DNA from: Muribaculaceae bacterium
GTDB lineage: Bacteria > Bacteroidota > Bacteroidia > Bacteroidales > Muribaculaceae
Assembly: GCA_017548365.1 (NCBI GenBank)
Contig: JAFZAC010000043.1
Coordinates: 1 to 64,000 of the forward strand
Length of the DNA: 64,000 nt
Direction: 5' to 3'
Part shown: in pieces, positions 44,258 through 52,833 of the stretch
Layout: every line of letters starts with the position of its first letter
Numbering within the stretch: the stretch's first letter is position 1
Position numbers and translations under genes: made by a program
The notes under the pieces: model-generated
The model's input: only the letters and a program-made list of their open reading frames with translations
The model's database searches: none
What the model was told of the DNA's origin: nothing

Positions 44258-44530
44258 ATGGCACATAAAAAAGGTGTAGGTAGTTCGAAGAACGGACGTG
44301 AGTCGCACAGCAAACGACTCGGAGTGAAACTTTTTGGTGGGCAATTCGCAAAGGCCGGTAACATCATCCGCCGTCAGCGCGGTACCGTTCACCGTCCAGG
44401 TGTTAACGTAGGCATGGGCAAGGATCACACCTTGTATGCACTCGTTGACGGAACTGTAGAGTTCCAGCACAGAGCAGGTCACACTTACATTAACGTAGTG
44501 GCTGCTCCCCAACAAAGCGAAGAAAACTAA
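44258..44530 (+). CDS. rpmA: 50S ribosomal protein L27
   Basis: Near the peptidyl transferase centre. 90 residues. Starts [19 protein letters not shown] with no N-terminal extension, and contains [10 protein letters not shown] and [12 protein letters not shown]. Second gene of the pair, followed by a strong terminator. Confidence 0.97.
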   Translation: MAHKKGVGSSKNGRESHSKRLGVKLFGGQFAKAGNIIRRQRGTVHRPGVNVGMGKDHTLYALVDGTVEFQHRAGHTYINVVAAPQQSEEN

Positions 44531-44575
44531 GACATCATCTCAGAAGGGCGCAAAGCCCACGAGACTCTAGATTAT

Positions 44576-44615
44576 AATCATCGACACAAAGAATGTGCCG
44601 ATGATTGTTTTTTTT
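44576..44615 (+). terminator. Intrinsic terminator of rplU-rpmA
   Basis: AATCATCGACAC / GTGCCGATGATT stem with one mismatch, 7-nt loop, then a run of eight T. Confidence 0.92.
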
Positions 44616-44810
44616 ATTCTAGAGTGGAGGTGGAGAGTGGAGAGTGGAGAGATGGGCACGCAGTGTTGGCCCTCTTCGAGGCCAGAACAAGGGAAAGGGA
44701 GTGTGCACGTTCCCCATGCCACGCACCCCTTCGGGGTACGCGCCATGGGGTTTCTCACTTCGCCCCCTTCGGGGACGTCGTGGCCTGCGGCCGCCTAGTG
44801 CTATGATTGA

Positions 44811-44846
44811 AAAAAAACGCCGCGGGAGAAGAACTCTCGTGGCGTT
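44811..44846 (-). terminator. Terminator of the beta-barrel receptor gene
   Basis: Minus-strand AACGCCACGAGAG / CTCCCGCGGCGTT-type stem with mismatches followed by T-run, 21 nt after the stop at 44867. Confidence 0.75.
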
Positions 44847-44866
44847 TGGGGATATATGCTTATGGG

Positions 44867-47335
44867 TTAATTTCCCATTCCTTGGCCTTGGCCTCCGCCT
44901 TGCTGTGTGCCGCTTTGCTTGCTGCCACCTACAAGGTCGTTGTTCTCGATGGTCTTGTCGGTAGTCTTAACGCGGGCTTTGAGTGAGCCGAAGCGGTAAG
45001 TGACGCTGATCTTGAAGCCACGTGATAGGAAGTTAACTTTGTTAATTCCAGTATACTCGCCCTGGGTGGTGTGGCTCTCAAAGCTGCTGTACTTGCCACT
45101 GAAGAAACGGTCGGCGCTCAGACGTACCGTCAAGCGGTCTTCCTTGAGGAACGAGCGTTGCAGTGCTGCGTTGTAGAACCAGCTGCCACCGTTGTAACCG
45201 TAGAGGCCTTCTACGCCACCATTCCATTCGCCACCGCTCAAGCTGAACCTGAGCTTCCAAGGCAACTGCTGGTTGAGCTGAGCATAGAAGAATGAGCTCC
45301 AACGCTGGTTGGTAAGGCCTAGATCGTCGCTGTGGTAACGGTTGTGTGCCAAATTGCCGTTGAACACAAAGCTGGTTTTGGGACCTATTGTCCACTGCAG
45401 GAAGCCATTAGCTCCAACTGAACGGCTCTTGAGGGTGTTGGCATAGGTCGATACAGTCTTGTCGTCTTCCACATATTGCACTCCAGTAATCTCGTTGCTG
45501 CTGAAACTGATGAACGGACTCACGCTGAAGGTAAGCTTAGCACCAATCTGCATGTAGGTGAGAGTGATGGAGTGGTTGCGAGAACTGCTCAGATGAGCAT
45601 TACCAAATGAGATGCTGGTGGGACCCTCTTCTCTGGCAGGATTCAGATAGCTGATACCGGGACGCTGGATGCTGGTGCTGTAGTTGAGTTTGAGGCTGTG
45701 AGCCCAGTCAAACTTATACTCAATGCTCAGGTCGGGCACCCAGTCGCTGAGGTTGCGGTGGTAGTTGTCCTGTGGGCTCTTGGGGAACTCGGCGTTGAGA
45801 CGGCTGTACTCATAGCGCAATCCCTCGCGGGTGGTCCAGTTGCCTTTGCTGAAGGTATGGCTCAGGTAGGCAGCTGCCACATGAGTGCGGTGATTGAAGA
45901 ATGTGACATTGTTCATTTCGGGCATGCCTATGTACTCAAAATCAGCTTCGCTCTTGTTGAAACGGTTGATGTACTTCAAACCTGTCTCAAACTTGTGATA
46001 CTTAGCAAAAGGTCTTGTCCAGTCGAACTGGAAAGTGTGCTCGGCAAAGTTCTCCTTAGTGTCGGTGGTCTGTCCAGTGTAAGGGAACGGGCAATTGACC
46101 ATATCGCTGAAGGTGTTGATTTGATTGCGAGCGTTATGGTTAGTCGAGAGCATATAGCTCAACGTGAGAACCTCATTGGGGTGACGGGTCTTGTGCTGAT
46201 AGTCTAGACGTCCATGAAAGTCATAGAAATCACCTTTAGGCACCTCGCCTACAGAGGTGAATTTGTATATTAAGTTGCCGTCACGGTCGGTCATGCTGGT
46301 GTTGTTGAAACCTTCACCACGATAGTCATAATAGAAACCGCCAAATGACAATGACACGAGGTTTAGCGTATCGGGCTCCCAACTGGCACTCAGGTCACCG
46401 TAGTGAACATTGACTTTTGCCCGTCCCTCATTAAAGCTCGATTGTGTGTTGCCGCTGCTCAGGTAGTGAGTCTCACCCTCCATGATGTTGTGGCTGCGGT
46501 GGCGGTTCTGCCCCATGTAACCGTAGTTTAATGAAGTTACCACTTTGCCTATCTGTGATGTGATGTTGGCATTACCGTTGACGCTGCCAGTGTTGTCAAT
46601 GCCGGCACCTATGGTACCTGTCACGCCGTTCATCTGGCCACCATCGGCCATCACGATGTTAAGGATGGCGCTGGTGCCCTCGGCGTCATATTTTGCGCCT
46701 GGGTCGGTAATGACCTCAATCTTCTTGATCATGCTAGCTGGAATGGCTTTGAGTATCTCTTTCATGTTCTGACCACTCAAACTGGGGTCGGGGTGTCCGT
46801 TGCGGAACACCTTGAACGATGATGAGCCTTTCACCTTTATCTCGTCCTGGCCATCGACAGTGACCATAGGCACTTTCTTGAGCATGTCGAGAACGCTGTT
46901 GGTCTTGCTGTCGGCATCGGCTTGAACATCATAGGCGAGACGGTCAATCTCGGTCTTCACAAGCTGACGTTGAGTAGATACCACTACTTCGCTGAGCATT
47001 GTGGACTCGGTAGACAAGACTATTGTGCCAAGCTGCGCCACAGGAGAGGTTTGATTAACTTCAAACTCTCGGTTCTGTGTCGCCATTCCAATAAACTGGA
47101 TTTTCATAAGATATTTTCCAGGCTTACCAATCTTGTGAATCACAACACCGAAGGCATCGCTCACATCGGAGTCTACCACTGTTACAGTGTCATTGCTGTT
47201 GTAGATGTAGATTGTAGCGTAGGGAACACCTTCGCCTTCCTCATCATTCACTTGACATTGAACGCTCATTTGTTGTTGGGCTACAGCTGCTAGTGTGCAA
47301 GCGGTTAGCAATAAAAAAGTAAAAATTTTCTTCAT
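44867..47335 (-). CDS. Outer-membrane beta-barrel receptor with plug and CarboxypepD_reg domain
   Basis: 822 residues from MKKIFTFLL. Signal peptide (AAVAQQ). A CarboxypepD_reg-like N-terminal domain (about 20-110), a TonB-dependent plug (LDMLKKVPMVTVDGQDEIKVKGSS, IEVITDPGAKYDAEGTSAILNI) and a long barrel (outer membrane protein beta-barrel family). It ends in a Gly/Gln-rich tail after an aromatic-poor final strand. Likely energised uptake or surface binding; ligand unknown. Not SusC-like and no SusD partner nearby. An alternative frame reaches 47584, but the residues before 47335 do not look like a leader. Confidence 0.85.
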   Translation of the reverse strand: MKKIFTFLLLTACTLAAVAQQQMSVQCQVNDEEGEGVPYATIYIYNSNDTVTVVDSDVSDAFGVVIHKIGKPGKYLMKIQFIGMATQNREFEVNQTSPVAQLGTIVLSTESTMLSEVVVSTQRQLVKTEIDRLAYDVQADADSKTNSVLDMLKKVPMVTVDGQDEIKVKGSSSFKVFRNGHPDPSLSGQNMKEILKAIPASMIKKIEVITDPGAKYDAEGTSAILNIVMADGGQMNGVTGTIGAGIDNTGSVNGNANITSQIGKVVTSLNYGYMGQNRHRSHNIMEGETHYLSSGNTQSSFNEGRAKVNVHYGDLSASWEPDTLNLVSLSFGGFYYDYRGEGFNNTSMTDRDGNLIYKFTSVGEVPKGDFYDFHGRLDYQHKTRHPNEVLTLSYMLSTNHNARNQINTFSDMVNCPFPYTGQTTDTKENFAEHTFQFDWTRPFAKYHKFETGLKYINRFNKSEADFEYIGMPEMNNVTFFNHRTHVAAAYLSHTFSKGNWTTREGLRYEYSRLNAEFPKSPQDNYHRNLSDWVPDLSIEYKFDWAHSLKLNYSTSIQRPGISYLNPAREEGPTSISFGNAHLSSSRNHSITLTYMQIGAKLTFSVSPFISFSSNEITGVQYVEDDKTVSTYANTLKSRSVGANGFLQWTIGPKTSFVFNGNLAHNRYHSDDLGLTNQRWSSFFYAQLNQQLPWKLRFSLSGGEWNGGVEGLYGYNGGSWFYNAALQRSFLKEDRLTVRLSADRFFSGKYSSFESHTTQGEYTGINKVNFLSRGFKISVTYRFGSLKARVKTTDKTIENNDLVGGSKQSGTQQGGGQGQGMGN

Positions 47336-47444
47336 TTTCTCTATTATTTGCAGTTTTGTGTATTTTTCCACGTCTTTTTTACCATTAGACGCAAGAATTA
47401 TGCCAAATGTTTCAGAAAACTCTGTAAAAAAATCAAAAAATATG

Positions 47445-47807
47445 TTATTGTTTGAGGTAGTCCTGATAAATATCTCGCAGTTCGGCAGGGGTAATGCCCA
47501 CAGCCTTGAGCTGTCCAAGGAAGTAGTCCATCTCACCTTGCATGAGTTGCTCACGACGCATGGCAACGATTTTCTCTTTGGCATCAGGACTCACAAAATA
47601 ACCCAGTCCGCGCTTAGTGTAAATCACGCCACTCTGCTGCAAATACTCATAGGTTCGCGCCACAGTATTGGCATTGACCTCAATTTCAGCTGCAAGTTCG
47701 CGCACACTTGGCACTTTACCCTCTGTTGGCAGTGTGCCTGAGAGTATTTGATTGCCAATGCGGTCGGCAATTTGCAGATATATCGCTTTATTATCTTGGA
47801 AGTTCAT
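47445..47807 (-). CDS. GntR-family regulator, YtrA subfamily
   Basis: 120 residues. N-terminal winged helix (IYLQIADRIGNQILSGTL, VPSVRELAAEIEVNANTVARTYEYL) and only a short C-terminal dimerisation helix (LRDIYQDYL), the short form of the YtrA subfamily. It is the last gene of the ABC operon (3 nt after the permease), and a palindromic site at its promoter fits as its operator. Typical YtrA regulators control linked ABC transporters in response to cell-envelope stress or antibiotics. Confidence 0.88.
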   Translation of the reverse strand: MNFQDNKAIYLQIADRIGNQILSGTLPTEGKVPSVRELAAEIEVNANTVARTYEYLQQSGVIYTKRGLGYFVSPDAKEKIVAMRREQLMQGEMDYFLGQLKAVGITPAELRDIYQDYLKQ

Positions 47808-47810
47808 AGC

Positions 47811-48641
47811 TTATTTCCACCATTTTAATGAAACAACATCCTTGCGCTTAAACAGATACCACGACAGTGGCCAGTACACAATCAACTGAATGGCTATAAA
47901 TGCAGTATACCAAAGCATAACTGTGTTTTGCCCTAAACCTTTTAACCATTTTGCTGCTGTCGGCATGTCGCTGAATATTGAGATGCCAATCATTGCTAAT
48001 ATGAAAATAACAATCTCAATTACATATACTGCTGCAAAAGTCTTGAGGAACGATAGTTTAGGCCATAGTACACTTCCTAGTAGATATAGTGCTGGGCTAG
48101 CTAATACGCCCAACCATAGGGTGATCTCAAGAATAACCTTTGAATCATATTTCCACCATTCTTGCTGATGTGCAACATTGTGAAATGTGTTTAAAAAGTT
48201 GATAGGTCCAGGCACATCGCCATCGCTCCAAGGCCATAAAACCAGGATTCGTGTCAAATCGGCCAACTGAGCACATATTGGAAAGACAACGAAAAATCCC
48301 ACCACATAGATGAGAACGTTAACCAAGTATTTCTCAAGAGTCGATGACGGGGATGTTAGAAATTCAGTTCGTCCTTTCTTGTCTTTCAAGCCACGGAATG
48401 CTAGAGAGGCCACGATAATGCTGCCGAAGCCGTAAACCATAAAAACTATGTTGTAGCGTAGCATGGTTTCTGGTCTGGAGGTGTTGGCGCCAAGGGTGAT
48501 ATTGCCTATAATCATTATCATTGCCAATATACCATAGACGGCGATAACCGAGAAAAGCAGTGTGCGGTTGTTCTCTACCACTTCTTTGCGCAGTGCTGCA
48601 ACGAAGCGATTCAAATTAAAAGTTTGACTTACAGTATTCAT
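47811..48641 (-). CDS. ABC transporter permease
   Basis: 276 residues with about six TM helices (for example LLFSVIAVYGILAMIMIIGNI, IVFMVYGFGSIIVASLAF, VLIYVVGFFVVFPICAQ, LWLGVLASPALYLLGSVLW). No periplasmic solute-binding domain. The cargo is unknown; YtrA-linked permeases usually act in export or stress sensing. Middle gene of the operon. Confidence 0.8.
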   Translation of the reverse strand: MNTVSQTFNLNRFVAALRKEVVENNRTLLFSVIAVYGILAMIMIIGNITLGANTSRPETMLRYNIVFMVYGFGSIIVASLAFRGLKDKKGRTEFLTSPSSTLEKYLVNVLIYVVGFFVVFPICAQLADLTRILVLWPWSDGDVPGPINFLNTFHNVAHQQEWWKYDSKVILEITLWLGVLASPALYLLGSVLWPKLSFLKTFAAVYVIEIVIFILAMIGISIFSDMPTAAKWLKGLGQNTVMLWYTAFIAIQLIVYWPLSWYLFKRKDVVSLKWWK

Positions 48642-48656
48642 AGATGTGTTCTTTTT

Positions 48657-49493
48657 TTAGGCGTTAAACATTTGGGTTATGGCATCGGGATTTTGAAGGG
48701 TGGCGTTGAAGAGCATCTCCAAGTCAACTGCTGTCTCTTCTCCAGGCTGGGTTGGAACGACCACGAGCGAACCCATCACGCTAGGCAGCGTGAAGAGTGG
48801 CTGATCGCCTTCGTGCATGGGGCGGAATGCCAAGCGGCTCATCACGTCGGCAATGGAGGTGTTGAGCAAAACATTACTCTTGTCGATGATGGTGACATGA
48901 TCTAGAATCTCGCTGATGTCACGCACCTGGTGGGTAGAGATGAGCATCATCTTGTCGTCGGTCATGCCTGTGGTTACCAACTTGCGGAACTGGCTCTTGC
49001 TGGGGATGTCAAGGCCATTGGTGGGCTCATCCATTATGAGCACGCGAGTGTTGGTGGCAAATGCGAATGCCAATAACACTTTCTTCTTTTGTCCCATCGA
49101 CAGCGAGTGAAGTTTCACATCAATGTCGCCACCCATATCGAAGATGTCGAGGTAGCGCTGCATGTCGTCCATCGAGAAATTGGGGTAGAACGGAGCATTG
49201 ATACTCACATAGCGCTTTAAAGTGAGATTAGGCAAGTCAAATTCCTCGGGTACGAGGAATAGGTCGCTCATTGTTTTGGGAAGGCGGGCGCGCACATTCA
49301 CGTCATCGAGTGTCACATTGCCACTCTTGGGGGTGAGCAGGCCACTCATTAAATTAATTAGGGTGGTTTTGCCCGAACCATTTTTCCCTAGCAAACCGTA
49401 AACGTTGCCTGCATTCAACTCAAACGAGAGATTATGAAACAAATCTCCAACGTGTTTGTTGTAACTGAAAGTTAAATCATTGATTGATAACAT
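48657..49493 (-). CDS. ABC transporter ATP-binding protein
   Basis: 278 residues. Walker A GLLGKNGSGKTT near residue 35, Q-loop region, signature LSMGQKKKV, Walker B LIMDEPTNGLD and switch His in MLISTHQ. First gene of the operon ABC ATPase - permease - GntR. Confidence 0.92.
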   Translation of the reverse strand: MLSINDLTFSYNKHVGDLFHNLSFELNAGNVYGLLGKNGSGKTTLINLMSGLLTPKSGNVTLDDVNVRARLPKTMSDLFLVPEEFDLPNLTLKRYVSINAPFYPNFSMDDMQRYLDIFDMGGDIDVKLHSLSMGQKKKVLLAFAFATNTRVLIMDEPTNGLDIPSKSQFRKLVTTGMTDDKMMLISTHQVRDISEILDHVTIIDKSNVLLNTSIADVMSRLAFRPMHEGDQPLFTLPSVMGSLVVVPTQPGEETAVDLEMLFNATLQNPDAITQMFNA

Positions 49494-49532
49494 AGTACTG
49501 TAGTATTTTGATGGTTAAACGATAGCTCGGCT

Positions 49533-49556
49533 AGTGTACTACTTAACTAGTACACT
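49533..49556. promoter_or_regulatory. Palindromic operator of the GntR regulator
   Basis: AGTGTACTA-CTTAAC-TAGTACACT is a perfect 9-bp inverted repeat lying immediately downstream of the -7 box, across the predicted transcription start. Placement and the GTGTACTA half-site fit YtrA-type repressors, so autoregulation by the GntR gene is expected. Confidence 0.8.
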
Positions 49557-49590
49557 GCAAAGGTATAACATGATGCTGTATATTTCCAAA
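49557..49590 (-). promoter_or_regulatory. Promoter of the ABC-GntR operon
   Basis: Minus-strand TACCTTTGC (49557-49565) with TTTG at 49587-49590, spacer about 21 nt. Confidence 0.75.
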
Positions 49591-49739
49591 TTTCTTAACT
49601 TTTTTAAGGTTTTAATTATGATAGCCTAGATGTTTTTGAGAATCGTTATATAGAAAAACTCAAAACTTTTTTCAATAATGTGATTGCGGTTTACACTAAA
49701 TTTATTAACTTCGCAGTTAAAATTAAAAAAGCTATTAGA

Positions 49740-50429
49740 ATGAAACCCATCACAAACATACTTCTTGTCCTGGCACTGGTGTGCTATGTTTTTCTTCCGT
49801 TGTTTGAGTTGTCTCACTTGGGAAGTGTATCGGGCCATGAATTCACCTCAAGCGTGATAAACTATAAACAAGGATTTAAAAGCACATTGTTTGCGTTAAC
49901 TCCATTTATTACAATCTTTCTTGCCATAGGTTTCAACTGTCTGAGAAACAGGTGGTGGGGAATCATTGACGTGGTACTTATATTCTTTACCTTATATTTC
50001 TTTTTCAATCTGCTGGCAAAGTTTCAAGGATTTCCCATCAATCATGATCCTGAAGTGATGACCAATACCGAGATGAGCGAGGGAATGTCAATCAATGGTC
50101 TTGGTGTGGGTTTTTATGCCAGCTCGGTTTTTACCATACTTGCTTTTTTGTCGGCTCTGATTTCACTCATGCCATTCAATTTCAACAAGAAGATAGAAGA
50201 GAAAATAGACAACCGTCTTGAGTCGAGCAAGAAACGTCTTTCAAAAGTTGGTCATGGCATTAACGATGAGTTTCATAAGATAGGGAAGCACAGCAAGTCA
50301 AAAGAACTGCTCAAAGATTCGGATGATTTGTTACCACCGCCCATACCTGAAGACAAGGAAGATGACTCCCGCTTTATGCCTCAAGGCAGCATAGAGGATG
50401 AGCAAAACAGAGACTACATGCCCAAGTAG
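49740..50429 (+). CDS. Membrane protein with coiled C-terminus
   Basis: 229 residues from MKPITN. Four TM helices in the first 140 residues (TNILLVLALVCYVFLPLF, FALTPFITIFLAIGF, GIIDVVLIFFTLYFFF, VFTILAFLSALISLM) and a charged C-terminal tail (KKIEEKIDNRLESSKKRLSK, then PPIPEDKEDD). No family recognised. A longer frame from 49680 would add a non-membrane leader; a TAACTTCG-like box near 49707 favours the start at 49740. Confidence 0.7.
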   Translation: MKPITNILLVLALVCYVFLPLFELSHLGSVSGHEFTSSVINYKQGFKSTLFALTPFITIFLAIGFNCLRNRWWGIIDVVLIFFTLYFFFNLLAKFQGFPINHDPEVMTNTEMSEGMSINGLGVGFYASSVFTILAFLSALISLMPFNFNKKIEEKIDNRLESSKKRLSKVGHGINDEFHKIGKHSKSKELLKDSDDLLPPPIPEDKEDDSRFMPQGSIEDEQNRDYMPK

Positions 50430-50465
50430 TCACTCCTTAAAAAATCTATATAATGTGCTGGGGTG

Positions 50466-52709
50466 TTATTTGAGTTTTTTCATCAGGTTAATATCGCCCA
50501 CAATCCATATCTTGTCGCCCTCTTCAAAGACAATCTCAGGGGTGAGCTCCAGGAAATCTTCTTCTCCACGTTCGACCGCAACCAGCATAGACTTGTAGTC
50601 TTCGCGCAAGCTGGTGTCGCCCAGCCGCTTGCCTACCAGTGGCGAATTGTCGGTAAGCACAAAATTAGTGAACTTCACTTCTACCGGCTGTAGAGCGGTG
50701 TTGTTCTTGCTGGCTTCGATGAGCGGCAGCAACTGTTGTATTTGTTCGTCGGTGCCAATTACGCCAATTTGGTCGCCCGGGAAAATCCTCATGTCACCCG
50801 TGGGGATAGGATATCGTACCGAATTGCGCTGAATGTCGACTACATTAATTCCATATTTTCGCCTCAAGTCGGCATTTTTGAGTCTATCCCCAACAAAGGG
50901 GCAATTATAGCCCACAGTAATGTAGGCAAGGTGCATGTCGCTCACCAGGTTGTTGTCTTTTCCTGTGCGCCGGTTCTCGCGTTCGTTCATGTTGCTCATG
51001 AAGCGTTTTTCCATCAAGTAGAGCTGTTTGCGTGCCATGGGCGCAAAAATCAAGAGCAAGGCAATAATATATATAACCGCCACTACCACCGAAGTAAGGC
51101 TTGAGTAGAATCCATAGAGCAGCGACATGAGGAAAACTGTAGTCAGCAGTCCTCCCACGACAATCATCACAAGTTGAGGCACGAAAACGCCTCCCATTCC
51201 ACTATTATTGTTTAGCTCTTCCCGCTCCTTGCGGTTAATCTTGGGTGTGATAATGGCATAGAAGAAAGGAGAGAGAACCAGCATGGCCACTGTCATGCTC
51301 AGCAGCAAAGCCCATTTGGGATCCATCATTTTTCCTAGCACATTAGTCATGAGTGGAATGAGATAGGAACGCAACAAGAAGATTGCTGCAAAAATCACGA
51401 CCGAGAAAAGAATGAGCCTTGTTACATTGCGCTTGATGATTACAATCCACAAGCTGCGTTGGGCGGGCTTGACATCGGCTGTTGCAGTCTTGCTGTAGCC
51501 CTCGAGAAGTGCGTTCCATCGTTTAGGGATGTGTTTTTCAACAAAATTGTAGCATGGCAAAGCGCTCTTGATGAAAAATGGTGTGGTAAAGGTCGTAAGC
51601 ACCGATACAGTCACAATAATGGGATATATGCTCTTGTCGAGCACGCCCAACGTTGTTCCCAGCGTGGCGATGATGAACGAGAATTCACCAATTTGGGTGA
51701 GGCTGAATCCGCTCTCCATCGCAATCTTGAGAGGTTGCCCTGTAGCTAGCATGCCTGTTGTTCCAAACACTATCATACCAATAATCACGACCACCGAGAG
51801 CAAAGTGATGGTGCCTGCATACTGGACTATCACCTGGGGATTGACCATCATTCCCACCGAGATGAAGAACACAGCTCCAAAGAGGTCTTTGACAGGGTTG
51901 ATGATGCGCTCAATGCGCTCGGCCTGGCTCGTTCCTGCAAGTATTGACCCCATGACAAATGCGCCCAAAGCCATCGAAAATCCACTCTCAACCGAAAATA
52001 TTGCCATCAGGAAGCACAACCCCATGGCGATGACGAGCATCATCTCATCACTTATCAAATTCCTGAACTTATTGAATATTGTGGGAATAAGATACATGCC
52101 CACTACAAACCAGATGATGAGGAAGAAAGACAAACTCAGGATGCTCTTTATCATTTCTCCACCTTCCACTGTTTTATTGATGGCTATGGAAGACAAAATA
52201 ACCATCATCACCACGGCAAAGAGGTCCTCGACAATGAGCACGGCAAAAACTCCAGGCACAAATTTGCGGTGGCGCATGTTAAGGTCGGTCAACGCCTTGA
52301 GAATGATTGTTGTTGACGACATCGACAGCATGGCTCCCATGAAGATGCTGTTGACCGATGTGAAGCCCATACTCTTGCCAATGATAAATCCCGTTCCCAT
52401 CATTCCCAGGACAATAATGAGTGCTGTGGCTATTGCCGACCCACCGGCATTGATGAGCTTCTTGAAACTGAACTCCAGCCCCAGAGAGAAAAGCAGCACA
52501 ATGATACCAATCTGAGCCCAGAACTCGATATTTCCTTCTTCTCTCACCGAAGGCAGGAAAGCAAAGTGCGGGCTGGCAATAAAACCAGCAACAATATATC
52601 CAAGCACCACGGGTTGCTTGAGCAACTTGAAGATTATAGTCGCCGCTGCTGCCAACGTTAGAATGAGTGCCAGATCGTATATCAGGCTTTGGAAATGGAG
52701 TTCGTCCAT
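50466..52709 (-). CDS. CPA2/KefB-type cation:proton antiporter with RCK_C domains
   Basis: 747 residues from MDELHFQ. About twelve TM helices of the CPA2 Na+/H+ (or K+/H+) exchanger core (AAATIIFKLLKQPVVLGYIVAG, GIIVLLFSLGLEFSF, FAVLIVEDLFAVVMMVIL) to about residue 390, further TM helices, then two RCK_C/TrkA_C domains (VGDRLKNADLRRKYGINVVDIQRN; VGKRLGDTSLREDYKSMLVAVERG). Likely regulates cytoplasmic pH or K+. Promoter box TACATTTGC at 52735-52743; a frame open to 52766 includes that box. Confidence 0.88.
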   Translation of the reverse strand: MDELHFQSLIYDLALILTLAAAATIIFKLLKQPVVLGYIVAGFIASPHFAFLPSVREEGNIEFWAQIGIIVLLFSLGLEFSFKKLINAGGSAIATALIIVLGMMGTGFIIGKSMGFTSVNSIFMGAMLSMSSTTIILKALTDLNMRHRKFVPGVFAVLIVEDLFAVVMMVILSSIAINKTVEGGEMIKSILSLSFFLIIWFVVGMYLIPTIFNKFRNLISDEMMLVIAMGLCFLMAIFSVESGFSMALGAFVMGSILAGTSQAERIERIINPVKDLFGAVFFISVGMMVNPQVIVQYAGTITLLSVVVIIGMIVFGTTGMLATGQPLKIAMESGFSLTQIGEFSFIIATLGTTLGVLDKSIYPIIVTVSVLTTFTTPFFIKSALPCYNFVEKHIPKRWNALLEGYSKTATADVKPAQRSLWIVIIKRNVTRLILFSVVIFAAIFLLRSYLIPLMTNVLGKMMDPKWALLLSMTVAMLVLSPFFYAIITPKINRKEREELNNNSGMGGVFVPQLVMIVVGGLLTTVFLMSLLYGFYSSLTSVVVAVIYIIALLLIFAPMARKQLYLMEKRFMSNMNERENRRTGKDNNLVSDMHLAYITVGYNCPFVGDRLKNADLRRKYGINVVDIQRNSVRYPIPTGDMRIFPGDQIGVIGTDEQIQQLLPLIEASKNNTALQPVEVKFTNFVLTDNSPLVGKRLGDTSLREDYKSMLVAVERGEEDFLELTPEIVFEEGDKIWIVGDINLMKKLK

Positions 52710-52734
52710 TATGAGAGTATTTTTTGATAATATG

Positions 52735-52743
52735 TGCAAATGT
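52735..52743 (-). promoter_or_regulatory. -7 box of the antiporter gene
   Basis: TACATTTGC on the minus strand, 26 nt upstream of the ATG at 52709. Confidence 0.6.
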
Positions 52744-52775
52744 AACAAATAAAACTCAACTTTCAAAAAAGCTCA

Positions 52776-52807
52776 ACAAAAAAGCGCCTTCACCGCAGTG
52801 AAAGCGC
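52776..52807 (-). terminator. Terminator of the C10 peptidase operon
   Basis: Minus-strand GCGCTTTCAC-TGCG-GTGAAGGCGC with a T-run; 10-bp stem. It separates the peptidase genes from the antiporter gene. Confidence 0.9.
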
Positions 52808-52833
52808 CTTTGTTGTTTAAAGATGTTTTGTTC

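Larger units (their letters stand above)
44531..44866. other. Intergenic region with repeats and facing terminators
   Basis: Contains the rpmA terminator, GAGTGGA/GGAGAGT repeats at 44622-44652, a C/G-rich stretch, and a minus-strand terminator for the receptor gene (44811-44846). An open frame through it is not credible as a gene. Confidence 0.65.
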
